Assembly (NCBI GenBank): GCA_963698715.1
Contig: CAVORW010000001.1
Location: forward strand, 62,001 to 126,000
Source of the DNA: CAWHJB01 sp963698715
Lineage (GTDB): Bacteria; Chloroflexota; Anaerolineae; Anaerolineales; UBA4823
DNA: 64,000 nt
Direction: 5' to 3'
The notes beneath the pieces are model-generated. The model was not told where the DNA came from and did no database searches. It worked only from the letters and a program-made list of their open reading frames with translations. Positions 52,272 through 61,702 of the stretch are shown piece by piece (positions within the stretch are counted from its first letter, which is position 1; each line of letters starts with the position of its first letter). Position numbers and translations under genes: made by a program.

Positions 52272-52790
52272 TCAAAAGGGCAGCCAGTTTAGCGCGAACC
52301 AGCCAATCGCCAGGCCAAGTATGGCTCCAGCGACCACATCCGAAAAATAGTGGACCCCCATCGCCACCCGGGCCAGGATGACCAGCGGCGCCCAGGCTGC
52401 CAGCGCCAAGCCGAACCAGGCCGGCCCCAGGCCCAGCGCCAGGACCGCCAGAAGGGCTGCTCGCGTCGCATGCCCGGAAGGAAATGAATGCGGGTCGGTA
52501 GTGCGATAGATGCTGCCCCATTTGCCTTCCGGACGTCGCCGGCGCACCAGGAATTTCATCGCCAGTACAATGATGGCTGTGATCAAGATGCTGATGATCA
52601 TCGAGATCGCGATCGACCGCCAGTAGGGTGACCCAAACCACCCCAACCCAGCCAATCCCAAAAACCAAAACCATGAATCGCCGGAGTGAGCCAAGATCGC
52701 AGCCAGATTGCGCAACAGTCCGGGCTTCTCGGCAATCCCCAGCCGTTGTGAAATTTTCAGATCCAGTTCTAGCAGACCGTCTACTTTCAT
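52272..52790 (-). CDS. PAP2-family membrane phosphatase
   Basis: A 172-residue integral membrane phosphatase. The three PAP2 motifs are complete: KFLVRRRRP (KxxxxxxRP), FPSGHAT (PSGH) and ARVAMGVHYFSDVVAG (the SRxxxxxHxxxD variant with Ala for Ser). Members dephosphorylate lipid phosphates such as phosphatidate, PGP or undecaprenyl-PP. Substrate not determined. It is the last gene of a minus-strand run with the nucleotidyltransferase gene 9 nt before it. Confidence 0.9.
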   Translation of the reverse strand: MKVDGLLELDLKISQRLGIAEKPGLLRNLAAILAHSGDSWFWFLGLAGLGWFGSPYWRSIAISMIISILITAIIVLAMKFLVRRRRPEGKWGSIYRTTDPHSFPSGHATRAALLAVLALGLGPAWFGLALAAWAPLVILARVAMGVHYFSDVVAGAILGLAIGWFALNWLPF

Positions 52791-52799
52791 CTTAGAGGC

Positions 52800-53582
52800 T
52801 CAGGCCGCCATCCGAGCAGATTGAGCCAGATCGGTCCGCATAATCTCCAGCTGGAATGGCTTATCTACATCCATCCCAATCTCGGCATAGGGGCACACCA
52901 CAGCTTTGCCTTTAATATTTAGCCGGCGGGTCACCATCTTTTCTGCAGCTTCTAAATCGATCAGCCGCAGGAGCAGCAAAATTAAAGTGTCGTAACCGAT
53001 CAAGGAGGCTTGCTTAAATACATTTTTGCGGCCAGCGATGATCTTATCCCACAGGTCGTTATTATGGGTCACAGTCTTGCTGTGGAGCACATTTAAGTCG
53101 CCACCGCATACCTCCAGCCCTTTCAAACGAGTGTAGGAGCGCTTGGAGGTTGGGTAGCGTGATTCCATGACATCCCGGGGGATAATATTGTAGTAAATAT
53201 CCATTTCCGGGTCTGTAGCGACACCGGCTGCCCAGTTTACGACCGATGGCGTAATGCCGGGAATATCGGATGAAACCGAAAGGATATGCCCCGCCTGCGG
53301 GTTGAGTTCATTCACTTTGATTACGCCGGCCCGGATATTTTGCAGCAGCCCCCCATGGTTCGGCAGCCAGGCGGTTACTTTAGCGCAGGTTACGCCGCTG
53401 CCTTCCGGCAGCCCAATCACCACAATTTGCCCGATCGACTCTGCCTGGCAGAGCGCATCCAGCACCCATTGGATCATTGGTTTTCCGGCGATATCCAGCA
53501 GGGCTTTGTTAAGTCCCTGACATTCTTCATACAATGGCTCACCAGGTTGCGGGATCCCACCCGCGGTAACAATTGCATCCAC
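52800..53582 (-). CDS. MobA-like/nucleotidyltransferase family protein
   Basis: A 260-residue Rossmann-like NTP transferase. The N-terminal signature AIVTAGGIPQ is followed by GLNKALLDIAGKPMIQWVLDAL, the motif for NTP and sugar-phosphate or cofactor binding. Central segments HILSVSSDIPGIT and EMDIYYNIIPRD contain the metal-binding Asp. It could make a nucleotide-activated molecule (for example an NDP-polyol or NDP-sugar). It is the second gene of a pair whose first gene encodes a conserved protein of unknown function that ends 2 nt before it. Confidence 0.78.
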   Translation of the reverse strand: MDAIVTAGGIPQPGEPLYEECQGLNKALLDIAGKPMIQWVLDALCQAESIGQIVVIGLPEGSGVTCAKVTAWLPNHGGLLQNIRAGVIKVNELNPQAGHILSVSSDIPGITPSVVNWAAGVATDPEMDIYYNIIPRDVMESRYPTSKRSYTRLKGLEVCGGDLNVLHSKTVTHNNDLWDKIIAGRKNVFKQASLIGYDTLILLLLRLIDLEAAEKMVTRRLNIKGKAVVCPYAEIGMDVDKPFQLEIMRTDLAQSARMAA

Positions 53583-53583
53583 G

Positions 53584-54483
53584 TCAATTCAGCTCCTGTA
53601 TCTGTGGTTTTAGACCCAGCTGGTCCAGAATTTGATTGAGTTCATCATACGTCAGTTTGCGGCCTTTGCCGGCGGCCGCAATCAAGGCGGCTTCCATCAT
53701 ATTGGTGCCAAACGAACGACCTTCTAGAACTGGAGTGGAGGTGATCAAATATTTGATCCCGGCAGCGCGGAACTCCTCTACATCTGCAGGTGTGGTGGTA
53801 TTGGTAGCGATGATCTTGCCGGTCATCTGGGCCGGCAAATGGCGCTTAACGTAGTGGCAGTCGCCGGCTGTTACGGTTGCCCAATGATAATATTTCTCCC
53901 ATTTCGGAATTCGTTTTTCCTGGGCTTCGCCAGTTGGGTAGACCCAATGAAAAGGCAATCGCCCGGCAATTGGCATTAACAGGCTGGCTACTCGCATCAC
54001 TGCTTTCGGTGAGCGGATGGGAATACCGATCCCCAGGCCGAACATCAAATCTCCAAAGATGCAGTCGTAACCGGTATTGACAAAGGACATTGACATCCCC
54101 CAGCGGTCTGCGCCCAGGGCGATAAACGCTTTTTTGTCCTGGATATAATCGCCGATTTGATCATCCATAAAGCCCGCAATGCGGCCTTCAAGCGTGTTCT
54201 TCAATCCGGTGCCATCAACAACCGGTGTTTGCTGGATAAAACGGACCATTGATTGGACGGAATAGAGAGGATACCAGCGGTCAGCTACCATTAATCCCAG
54301 GTCGGCCCCACCCACCCCGAACGCATCGACCTTGCCGTCAAGCTCTCGATATAGCTGGGCTGCTTTTTCCATATCGCCATCGGTGCCGACTCGCTCGATC
54401 GAAACTATTTCTCCCAACAGTTCCACTTCTACAGCTTTGTTCCGTTTTGATGATCCGATGCTGATGCTGACTGCTCGCTTCAT
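53584..54483 (-). CDS. conserved protein similar to entries labelled quinate 5-dehydrogenase, function uncertain
   Basis: A 299-residue protein. It starts AVSISIGSSKRNKAVEVELLG and has the glycine-rich GVGGADLGLMV, then QDKKAFIALGADRWGM and GDLMFGLGIGIPIRSPKAV. I recall database entries of this type carrying the label quinate 5-dehydrogenase, but I know of no biochemical support, and no Rossmann GxGxxG is visible. It starts the pair with the nucleotidyltransferase gene and may act on the same small molecule. The ATG at 54483 is the likely start. Confidence 0.6.
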   Translation of the reverse strand: MKRAVSISIGSSKRNKAVEVELLGEIVSIERVGTDGDMEKAAQLYRELDGKVDAFGVGGADLGLMVADRWYPLYSVQSMVRFIQQTPVVDGTGLKNTLEGRIAGFMDDQIGDYIQDKKAFIALGADRWGMSMSFVNTGYDCIFGDLMFGLGIGIPIRSPKAVMRVASLLMPIAGRLPFHWVYPTGEAQEKRIPKWEKYYHWATVTAGDCHYVKRHLPAQMTGKIIATNTTTPADVEEFRAAGIKYLITSTPVLEGRSFGTNMMEAALIAAAGKGRKLTYDELNQILDQLGLKPQIQELN

Positions 54484-54832
54484 ACTGCACGTCTCCTTAG
54501 ACCGGCTTTGATGCCATAAAGATTAGATTGAAGCTGCCTGGTCCTTCCAATTTCACGTTGAAATGAGTATACACCTATCTTTATGAAATAGAGCCATAAT
54601 TTTTAAGCTGGGCTGCATTTTGCGAACTGCACGCGCAATAATGGATCCGATCCATACCCTTTAGATTCCCAATTAGCCAGAAGTTGTGGGTGTTATAATC
54701 ACCGAACTGATACTCGCTTGGAGCACCCAAATATGTGCGGCAGAGAGACCGATTATCCTCACTTGATTCACAGGCGGATCGCCGTTCTTCACGATTGCCA
54801 TTAGTTTGCGAGTAATTCTGCAGGAGGCATAC
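54484..54832. other. 349-nt divergent intergenic region
   Basis: It separates the minus-strand unknown gene from the plus-strand ilvE and contains the extended -10 at 54691-54699 and an ilvE leader of about 127 nt. No T-box motif was found. Confidence 0.5.
54691..54699 (+). promoter_or_regulatory. extended -10 promoter of ilvE
   Basis: TGTTATAAT is a TG-extended -10 box; no good -35 is present. Transcription would begin near 54706, leaving a long leader of about 127 nt before the ATG at 54833. Confidence 0.5.
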
Positions 54833-55759
54833 ATGGTTCTTCCAAAACTCGCTTATTTCCAGGGCAAGATTGTTCCATACAGTGAGGCAAAGATCGGTGT
54901 TTTGACTCACGCTCTGAATTACGGGACGGCAGCTTTTGGTGGGATTCGCAGTTATTGGAATGAGGAGGACGGGCAGCTTTTTCTTTTCAGGCCGTTGGAC
55001 CACTATAAGCGTTTTCTAAATTCGGCCAGGCTGCTTTGTATGGAGTTCGACCATACCCCACAGAGCCTGACCCAGGTAAGCGTGGATTTGCTGTGCCAGG
55101 AAGGGCATCGCTGTGATGTCTACTTGCGCCCGCTGGCCTTTAAAGCGGATGAGATTATTGGCGTACGGCTGCACGATTTGCAGGATGAAATCTCAATCGT
55201 GGTCATTCCTTTTCAGCGGTATGTCGCCAACGACACCGATGCTCATGTAACCTTTTCCTCCTGGCGACGTGTAGACGATAACATGATCCCGGCCCGCGGT
55301 AAGATCAGCGGTGCATATGCTAATTCTGCTTTCATTAAGACAGACGCGGTGCGGGCAGGTTTTGACGAGGCCCTGGTATTGACCCAGGAGGGACATGTCT
55401 CGGAGGGCAGCGCTGAGAATATCTTTATGATCAAGGACAACGTCTTGATCACTCCGTCTATTACCGAAAATATTCTGGAGGGGATCACGCGGCACACCGT
55501 CATTGAGCTGGCCCACAAAGAACTCGGGCTGCAGGTCGTTGAACGACCGATTGATCGAACGGAAGTCTATTTGTGTGACGAGTTCTTTATGACCGGGACT
55601 GCTGCTCAAGTCACCGCAGTAACCCGTGTCGACCACCGCCCGATTGGCAGCGGCGAGATGGGGCCTATAACCTCAAATCTGCGCCAGATCTTCGATCGCC
55701 TGGTGCGCGGTAAACTGCCCAACTACCGGGATTGGACCCTTCCGGTGTATCCCAGATAA
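54833..55759 (+). CDS. ilvE: branched-chain amino acid aminotransferase
   Basis: A 308-residue class IV PLP aminotransferase. It begins with LAYFQGKIVPYSEAKI, and the PLP lysine is in RGKISGAYANSAFIKTDA; other motifs are HALNYGTAAFGGIRSY, EGHVSEGSAENIFMIKD and FFMTGTAAQVTAVTRVD. It exchanges amino groups between glutamate and 2-oxo acids of leucine, isoleucine and valine. The ATG at 54833 has AGGAGG 5 nt upstream; the in-frame ATG at 54806 lies further up. It is a single-gene unit on the plus strand. Confidence 0.94.
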   Translation: MVLPKLAYFQGKIVPYSEAKIGVLTHALNYGTAAFGGIRSYWNEEDGQLFLFRPLDHYKRFLNSARLLCMEFDHTPQSLTQVSVDLLCQEGHRCDVYLRPLAFKADEIIGVRLHDLQDEISIVVIPFQRYVANDTDAHVTFSSWRRVDDNMIPARGKISGAYANSAFIKTDAVRAGFDEALVLTQEGHVSEGSAENIFMIKDNVLITPSITENILEGITRHTVIELAHKELGLQVVERPIDRTEVYLCDEFFMTGTAAQVTAVTRVDHRPIGSGEMGPITSNLRQIFDRLVRGKLPNYRDWTLPVYPR

Positions 55760-55831
55760 CTGGGCTTAACCCGCAGTAGATAGTGGACAGCTGCGGATAA
55801 GAATGGATCGATCCGCGATATTCGATCAAGC

Positions 55832-56467
55832 TCATTTGGAGGGCAGTAGAGGCTGGTGAGCTGCCTTTACATCTTGAAGCTGGATGATTTGGGCCTGAAC
55901 TTCACCCAGAGAAGATATCTGGATGATCCCGGCGCTTGGGTTGTAGGGTGGATCGGGCACATGCGCAGAACCAGGGTTGAACAACAGCTGCCCATTGATC
56001 ATTCGGTTGTGGGGGCGGTGAACGTGTCCGAAAATGATGATGCGGCTGGTGGGGAAACTTGACAGCAAGCGAGGCAGGTAGCGCTCAAACTTAAAGCCAT
56101 AGGCGTAGTAGAAAAGGCGATCTCTGATGTAATCCAGCAAGCTGCCATGACCGTGGGCGACGGCCAGGCTGACCCCATGGATCTCTATCTGCAGGTTGGA
56201 CGGCAAATGACGGAGCAGCATCCAATCCCGGTTGCCGCGCACCGCCTGAACAGGGGCAATTTTCCCCAGCTGATCCAAAACTCCAGGGGTAGAGATATCA
56301 CCGGCATGGATAATTAGCTCAACTCCAGCCTGTTCGAAAGCCATTTCTATCCGTGGATCTAGCTGGCGCTGGCGATCAGGTATATGCGTATCGGAAAGCA
56401 CCCCAATCGTGAAGAATTGAGATGCATGCTGAGCCTGTGGCGGGATCGATCTCAGGAGATCGGCCAT
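55832..56467 (-). CDS. YfcE/MJ0936-type metallophosphoesterase
   Basis: A 211-residue phosphodiesterase. The calcineurin-like metal motifs are FTIGVLSDTHIPD, LIIHAGDIS, VRGNRDWM, VAHGHG and IIIFGHVHRP. The length is normal for the single-domain YfcE type. The ATG at 56467 lies 16 nt inside the end of the upstream GNAT gene; a TTG at 56536 would extend it by 23 residues with no family similarity. Last gene of the GNAT-MFS run on this strand. Confidence 0.88.
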   Translation of the reverse strand: MADLLRSIPPQAQHASQFFTIGVLSDTHIPDRQRQLDPRIEMAFEQAGVELIIHAGDISTPGVLDQLGKIAPVQAVRGNRDWMLLRHLPSNLQIEIHGVSLAVAHGHGSLLDYIRDRLFYYAYGFKFERYLPRLLSSFPTSRIIIFGHVHRPHNRMINGQLLFNPGSAHVPDPPYNPSAGIIQISSLGEVQAQIIQLQDVKAAHQPLLPSK

Positions 56468-57801
56468 AGATCGGAATTTCGTTTGGGGAACAGGATGTTC
56501 AGCAGAGCATAAGCGCTGTCGGTCTCTTTCCAGCAATCTGGAAAGGCTGACATGATCTCATTGAAAGTCCGGTAACCGAACAGCAGCTGGTAAAAAGTCA
56601 ACCCGGGAAAAGCAGCATCCCCGGAGTGCCCGAAGGGCGCCGGCTGCCAGGCTTCAACCTGGATCCGGCCGCGGTCTAAATTCAGGCGCAGCCCATCGCG
56701 ATAAAAGGTGAGCTTGAATTCGCCAGTGTGGCCAGCCATCGGCGAATTCGCCAGACGCTCTTCCAGGACCGGCTTGATCGTTTCCAAGAACCCGACCAGG
56801 TCTGGAATGCGGATGTACCAGGCGTAGGGTTTGCGAACACGCGGCAGGCTGTCATGCAGGACCTGATAAACGGGGTGTTCGGCCCCATGCCAGAACCCGA
56901 ATGCGGCGAAGGTCTCTTTGCCCCCATCGGCCGCCATATACGCTTCCCCGGTTTTTTGCAGATAGCGGATCACGCTGGGTGTCACAGCCGCATACGATAC
57001 CCCTGGTTCAAGCTCATAGGCCACTGCGACCATACTTTGACCCCAGTTAAAGATCGGATGGCCCAGGAAGCCGACCGCTTTGCCATCTGGGTCTTCGATC
57101 ACATTCAGCACTATCCGGTTGACATTTTTTTCGCTGCGCCCATTGAGTTCGTAGTGCCAGAGCGCTTCGTTCCAAACCACATTGACCAGGTATCGCTGGC
57201 AGGAGCGCTGGTAAAGAGCACCAATCAGGTCGAGGTCTTCTATAACTGCCGGACGAATCTGGTAGGGCTCCTGCTCGGCTTCTTTTAGCTTCGGGATTTG
57301 CGGCAGATAGCCTGCCCGGCCGCCTCCCAGATTGAGACACATTTCGTAACCGAATAGGCGATAATAATATGGGATTCCAGTGATAGCCTGAACCACAAGG
57401 CCGCGTTCCTGGCACCATTGATGGATCAACTCGAATTGTGCCCGAACCAGCCCCCGGTTGCGATATTCTGGGTCGGTGCCTACCAACTCGGGCCTGCCGA
57501 CCTGAAATGGGATCCCGTCATACGACCAGGTCTGAGGAATCAGGTTCAGTGATGATACGATTTTACCGGTCCGGGTATCTTCTACGACCGTAAAATCGGA
57601 GGGCTCGCAAGTCGGGTGCGGCTTGGTCAGCAGATCCCGAACCCAGACGCCGACCCGCATGTCCGGTTCGCCGCTCTCTTCGTTGCCATGGATGATGCTG
57701 TTAAACTCTGCCAGCCGGTCGGCATCCGCTGGGCTGGCGCTGCGCAGGATCAAGCCATCTCCCAAGCTGCGGATTAATGTAGTCTCTGGTTTAGTTGTCA
57801 T
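56452..57801 (-). CDS. GNAT acetyltransferase with SCP2-like C-terminal region (Eis-like)
   Basis: A 449-residue protein. Residues 15-150 contain a GNAT domain with ILRSASPADADRL, then TDPEYRNRGLVRAQFELIHQW (the acetyl-CoA loop). Residues 170-290 contain a second GNAT-like unit (VIEDLDLIGALYQRS) with a less clear loop, and residues 330-449 a sterol-carrier-like domain with LTFYRDGLRLNLDRG. This is the Eis-type layout. Substrate unknown. Its gene starts 9 nt after the next GNAT gene's stop. Confidence 0.85.
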   Translation of the reverse strand: MTTKPETTLIRSLGDGLILRSASPADADRLAEFNSIIHGNEESGEPDMRVGVWVRDLLTKPHPTCEPSDFTVVEDTRTGKIVSSLNLIPQTWSYDGIPFQVGRPELVGTDPEYRNRGLVRAQFELIHQWCQERGLVVQAITGIPYYYRLFGYEMCLNLGGGRAGYLPQIPKLKEAEQEPYQIRPAVIEDLDLIGALYQRSCQRYLVNVVWNEALWHYELNGRSEKNVNRIVLNVIEDPDGKAVGFLGHPIFNWGQSMVAVAYELEPGVSYAAVTPSVIRYLQKTGEAYMAADGGKETFAAFGFWHGAEHPVYQVLHDSLPRVRKPYAWYIRIPDLVGFLETIKPVLEERLANSPMAGHTGEFKLTFYRDGLRLNLDRGRIQVEAWQPAPFGHSGDAAFPGLTFYQLLFGYRTFNEIMSAFPDCWKETDSAYALLNILFPKRNSDLWPIS

Positions 57802-57810
57802 GTTGGTGAT

Positions 57811-58827
57811 TCACTCCCGTTCGACGGGTTTGGTATATGTGATGAAACGTATTTCAGGTTTAAAACCCAGGCGTTCGTAAATGCGCAGAGCGCCGGTTTC
57901 GTTTTCAGTATCAACACCCAAACCGGCATACTCGAGCCCGTCGGCTTTGAAGGCCTGCATTGAAATGTTTAACAGGGCTGTCGCCAGGCCCAGTTTGCGC
58001 CATGGGCGCCGAACACACAGGTCCATGACCCAGCCTTCCAGTATGCCACGGGCATAATTTTCAGCCTGATTGACTTTGTTTACCGTCATTCCAACGATTT
58101 CGCCGGTCTCGGCCGATAATACCATAAAGGACAGGTCCGGGCGGAAATCTTCGTGATCAAGGACCCACTGCCTCCAGAGATCCGGACTCATTGGGATAAA
58201 GCCCCAATGGTCGCTGAACGCCTCATTAATGACTTCCAAAGCTTCATCGCTGCGCTCGGAATCCCAGGCGGTCAGGGTAACCCCAGGCGGCCAGTACGAT
58301 TGCGAGATCGGTTGGCTTAAATCACGCTTCATTCGGTAAAAGCTGCGAGCAGCTTTGAAGCCATGCTTTTCATATAAGAGCACGCGATCCTGGAGACCAT
58401 CTTTGATAAAGGCGCGCATCATACAGGGCCTGTCGCTCGGCATGCCGCATAGGATCTGGCGAGCGCGAGCTTCTGCCCAGGATAGGATGATTTCACCCAG
58501 ACCTTGCTGGCGGTGCTGGGGGTGAACTTCACCCGTCAAGAAAGAAACATATTCCTGGCCTGGTTCCTGAGGTGTGAATATCCAGCCCAGACCGGCGGCT
58601 TTCCCTTCGGGGGTCAGGAACACGAGCGAGTCAGTCGCCGGGTTGGTTTCGGGATCAGTCAAATCTCGCTGCCGATCTTCAAGCGTGTCTATGAAATTGC
58701 GCTGATCGACCGCTTCAATCTCCAGCAGCATCTGGTTAATGGCCCGGCTGTCCTCTGGCCCAACCGGGCGGACGTCATAGTTTTTCAGGATCGGAGAATT
58801 TCCAAGATCATGTGTAATTGCCATCAT
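57811..58827 (-). CDS. double-GNAT acetyltransferase (MshD-like)
   Basis: A 338-residue protein with two GNAT units. The first has GEVHPQHRQQGLGEIILSWAE (residues 95-115) and the second MDLCVRRPWRKLGLATALLN (residues 250-275); both show the R/Q-x-x-G-x-G/A acetyl-CoA loop. Such tandem proteins include mycothiol synthase MshD, but no mycothiol genes were seen. The start at 58827 (or 58824) has GAGGTG upstream; a longer frame to 58881 lacks family similarity. 60 nt after the MFS gene. Confidence 0.86.
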   Translation of the reverse strand: MMAITHDLGNSPILKNYDVRPVGPEDSRAINQMLLEIEAVDQRNFIDTLEDRQRDLTDPETNPATDSLVFLTPEGKAAGLGWIFTPQEPGQEYVSFLTGEVHPQHRQQGLGEIILSWAEARARQILCGMPSDRPCMMRAFIKDGLQDRVLLYEKHGFKAARSFYRMKRDLSQPISQSYWPPGVTLTAWDSERSDEALEVINEAFSDHWGFIPMSPDLWRQWVLDHEDFRPDLSFMVLSAETGEIVGMTVNKVNQAENYARGILEGWVMDLCVRRPWRKLGLATALLNISMQAFKADGLEYAGLGVDTENETGALRIYERLGFKPEIRFITYTKPVERE

Positions 58828-58887
58828 TTCACACCTCGAGATAGGGATTGAATAGCCTAACGATCTGCAAGTGCTATTCACGATAAT

Positions 58888-60156
58888 TTAAATTGCCAGT
58901 TGGGCCGTTGCCACCTTCTCACGCTGGTGGAAGAAGGCCCAGGTCATTATGGTCGCCAGGATGTACATCAATGCCGTCGTGACAAACAATGGTTCGAAGC
59001 CGTAGGATTCCTGCACCAGGCCAGAGATATATGGGCCGATTGTCCAACCAATCTGCCAGCCAAGGATGCGGGTGCTGTTGACGGTAGCCTGTTCCCGCTC
59101 GTGAACCTGCTCCATACTGAAGGCGTCAAACAAAGGCACAGCCATATTCATCAGCGCAGCCCGCATCAAAAAACCGATCGCAGCTGGCCAGAGGAGCGGC
59201 GAATAACCCAGCAGCACCAGGAATCCTAAACTGAGGGCCTGGGTGATCGTAATTGCCCGGATTTTGCTCCTCAGCAGATCTGCCAGATGCGGCCCTAAAA
59301 TCACCCCCACCCCGGTAAGCAAAGCTGAGAGACTGAAAAGCATGCCCAACAATGGGTCGGAGATGGCGAAGCGCTCTTTCAGGAACACATTGATATAAGG
59401 GATCAAAATTGCTGCACCAAAGCCAACTGCGATATTGGGCAAGGTGAGCTGAATCGTCAGTGGAGCGAAGATTGTGCGCCATAATGGGCTGGCAACCTGG
59501 TCCGCTGGCCCCTGGGCGCCAGGATCTGACTCAGGTTCGTGAATCAGGGCCAGGGGGATCAGCATTAACGACCCGGTCAGGAGGGCACTGATCATAACTG
59601 CCTGGTAGGCACTGGCGCTGCTGGACGGCACTTCCAGCAAGCGACCAAAAAAGGCTGGCAATTGACCTGCAAAAAGGCTGCCGATCGTCCCAGCCAGGGT
59701 CACCAACCCAAAGTTCAAACTGAACAACATTGTCCGGTGATTAGGCGTGGACACCCGCATCATGAACGGCGCCTGGCTGAGAAAATACAGACTGGTTGCG
59801 CTGCCTCCGATAAATGCCATCACCAGGATCAATGCCGGCTGGACCAAAGTAACCTCCAGCAAACTAGCCAGAATGTAAATGCTTATCCCCAGCAGCATGG
59901 CCCGCTTGCGCCCAATCCGGTCGGAGAGCATCCCGAGTGGTATGCCGAACAGCAGAGCGGCTGCAGAGGTGGTGGCAGTGATCATGCCCAGAAACTCGCG
60001 ACCGAACCCGCTCTCAAGGATATAAAAGTTGAAGAACAGTGTCCAGGCGCTGTAAATAATCCCATCAATGGCGGTTGCCAGCAAAAACAATTTCGCCGGA
60101 CGACTGAATGATCGAATCTGAGCGAGAATATTAGGGATGGCGAGTGGTTTATTCAT
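58888..60156 (-). CDS. MFS transporter, drug-efflux-like
   Basis: A 422-residue protein with about 12 membrane segments. The loop between helices 2 and 3 carries GMLSDRIGRKRAMLLG, the typical MFS signature (G-x-x-x-D-R-x-G-R-R/K). The second-half repeat includes LGPHLADLLRSKIRAI. Substrate unknown. In context with two GNAT genes downstream and an amidase upstream (23 nt), it could export a small molecule, but this is not supported by sequence. It starts MNKPLAIPNILAQIRS. Confidence 0.88.
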   Translation of the reverse strand: MNKPLAIPNILAQIRSFSRPAKLFLLATAIDGIIYSAWTLFFNFYILESGFGREFLGMITATTSAAALLFGIPLGMLSDRIGRKRAMLLGISIYILASLLEVTLVQPALILVMAFIGGSATSLYFLSQAPFMMRVSTPNHRTMLFSLNFGLVTLAGTIGSLFAGQLPAFFGRLLEVPSSSASAYQAVMISALLTGSLMLIPLALIHEPESDPGAQGPADQVASPLWRTIFAPLTIQLTLPNIAVGFGAAILIPYINVFLKERFAISDPLLGMLFSLSALLTGVGVILGPHLADLLRSKIRAITITQALSLGFLVLLGYSPLLWPAAIGFLMRAALMNMAVPLFDAFSMEQVHEREQATVNSTRILGWQIGWTIGPYISGLVQESYGFEPLFVTTALMYILATIMTWAFFHQREKVATAQLAI

Positions 60157-60178
60157 CTGGCGAATTGCCCCAACTTCT

Positions 60179-61563
60179 TCACGACCAAGGTGCTTTTTGA
60201 TGCCAATTGTTTGCCTGTTCGTAAGCGTAGGCCGCCCGCAGCAGGCCTGCTTCTGCCCAGGGACGGGAGACCAGTTGCAAGCCGGCAGGCAGCCCTGTGG
60301 ATGTGAACCCGGCGGGGACTGAGATGGCGGGCAACCCGGTCAGGTTGAACGGGGCTGTAAAACGGGTCAGCAGCCTGGCCTGCTCGATAGCATCTGGGCC
60401 AGAGATTGGCGGCGCGGGCACAGGTGTGGCTGGAGTCAGCAGCAGGTCAAATTCGTTGAAGAACATCTCAAACTCACGCCGTAATTCAGTCTGAGTGCGG
60501 CGGGCGAGGGCATACTCGCTGGAAGAATAAGCGGCGCCAGTTTGCAAGCGTTGGAGCACATCCGGCCCAAACAGCTTAGGATCTTCTTCAAGCTGCTTCT
60601 GGTAGCAGGCAGCCGCATCGCTGGGGACCAGTAACCCGTTTGCACGGGCTGCCCGGCGAGCATGGGGGAACTCCACTTTTTCAACCTGCGCGCCAAGCTC
60701 GGTAAAGCAACGCTCAGCAGCCCTCATAAGTTCCAATATTTCCGGTTCTGCTCCCTGGAAGAACTCATCGCTTGCACTGGCAATCCGCATCCCCCGGACA
60801 CCGGCTGATAGCTGATCGAGATAATCGTCTGCCGCCAGGTTGATTGAGCCCGGATCCGCCGGGTCGTAGCCGGCCACAGCCTGGAGCAGCAAAGCCGTAT
60901 CCCGGACTGTTCTTGCCATTGGCCCGGCATGATCGAGATTCCAGCTGAGCGGGATTACGCCATTCAGGCTCACACGACCGAAAGTTGGTTTAACCCAACA
61001 ATCCCGCATAATGCGGCCGGGATGCGAATGGACCCCCCGGTATCGCTCCCTAATGAGCCGTAGCACAAACGTCCGGCCAGGGCGGCCGCGCTGCCTCCGG
61101 AGGAGCCGCCGGTGATCCGGCTGCTGTCCCAGGGATTATGGCAGCTGCCGAAGTGCGGGTTGACGTTGGTGACGCCGAGTGCGATTTCATGCATGTTCAA
61201 TTTGCCCAATAGAATCGCTCCAGCGGCTTTCAGCCGCCGCACTGCAGTCGAGTCTTTCTTCGGAATATAATCGCTGAATACTTGCGATCCGGCAGTTGTC
61301 CTGACCCCTTCGGTCTCAAAGAGGTCTTTAACAGCAAACGGAATGCCATGCAAGGGGCCGTGGTATTTTCCCGATTGCAGCTCCGTACCAGCTCGATTGG
61401 CTTCTATCAGGGCAGACTCGGCTGTCAGGGTGATAAAACTGTTCGTCTGTGGGTCCACCTGTTGGATGCGATCCAGGCAAGCCTGGGTCAGCTCAAGCGG
61501 AGTGATCTGGCCTGACCGAATCAGGCCGGCCGCTTCGGATAGAGTCAGATGTGTTAGCTGCAT
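60179..61563 (-). pseudogene. amidase (amidase-signature family), split by a one-base deletion
   Basis: Two frames form one enzyme of about 461 residues. The first (61563 to 60970) has KDLFETEGVRTTAGS (catalytic Lys in AVKD), GGSSGGSAAALAG and GSDTGGSIRIPAAL (the Ser-cis-Ser catalytic pair), and ends GIVGLNQLSVV. The second continues KPTFGRVSLNGVIPLSW, then HAGPMARTVRDTALLL to the end at 60179. Adding one A in the A-run (TTT at 60989-60991 on the plus strand) gives GIVGLKPTFGRVSL in one frame, the normal family sequence. No other damage. It is an assembly error or a very young mutation. Confidence 0.87.
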
Positions 61564-61580
61564 AGCATACTCCTGTTTGG

Positions 61581-61664
61581 CTAAGAGCCAATTCGAAAAG
61601 TGGTAGTTGTGTTTGTTGGCGTGTGCTGCGCATACAACAACAACCAGTTACCTTCCGGCTTTTC
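61581..61664 (-). repeat. hairpin-bearing dispersed repeat, copy B
   Basis: Read on the minus strand, GAAAAGCCGGAA (61653-61664) is followed by an imperfect hairpin (GTTGTTGTTG with CAACAAACACAAC around TATGCGCAGCACACGC) and then GGCTCTTAG (61581-61589). It lies between the HAD and amidase genes. It resembles copy A at 29551-29628. Confidence 0.4.
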
Positions 61665-61702
61665 GGAGAGATCCAAAAACTTTTAAGATACGGATAGAGT
61701 AC

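Noticed and set aside
54733..54804. Possible 23-codon leader peptide before ilvE
   Set aside because: It contains a few Leu/Ile/Val codons but not a run, and no terminator/antiterminator pair was seen.
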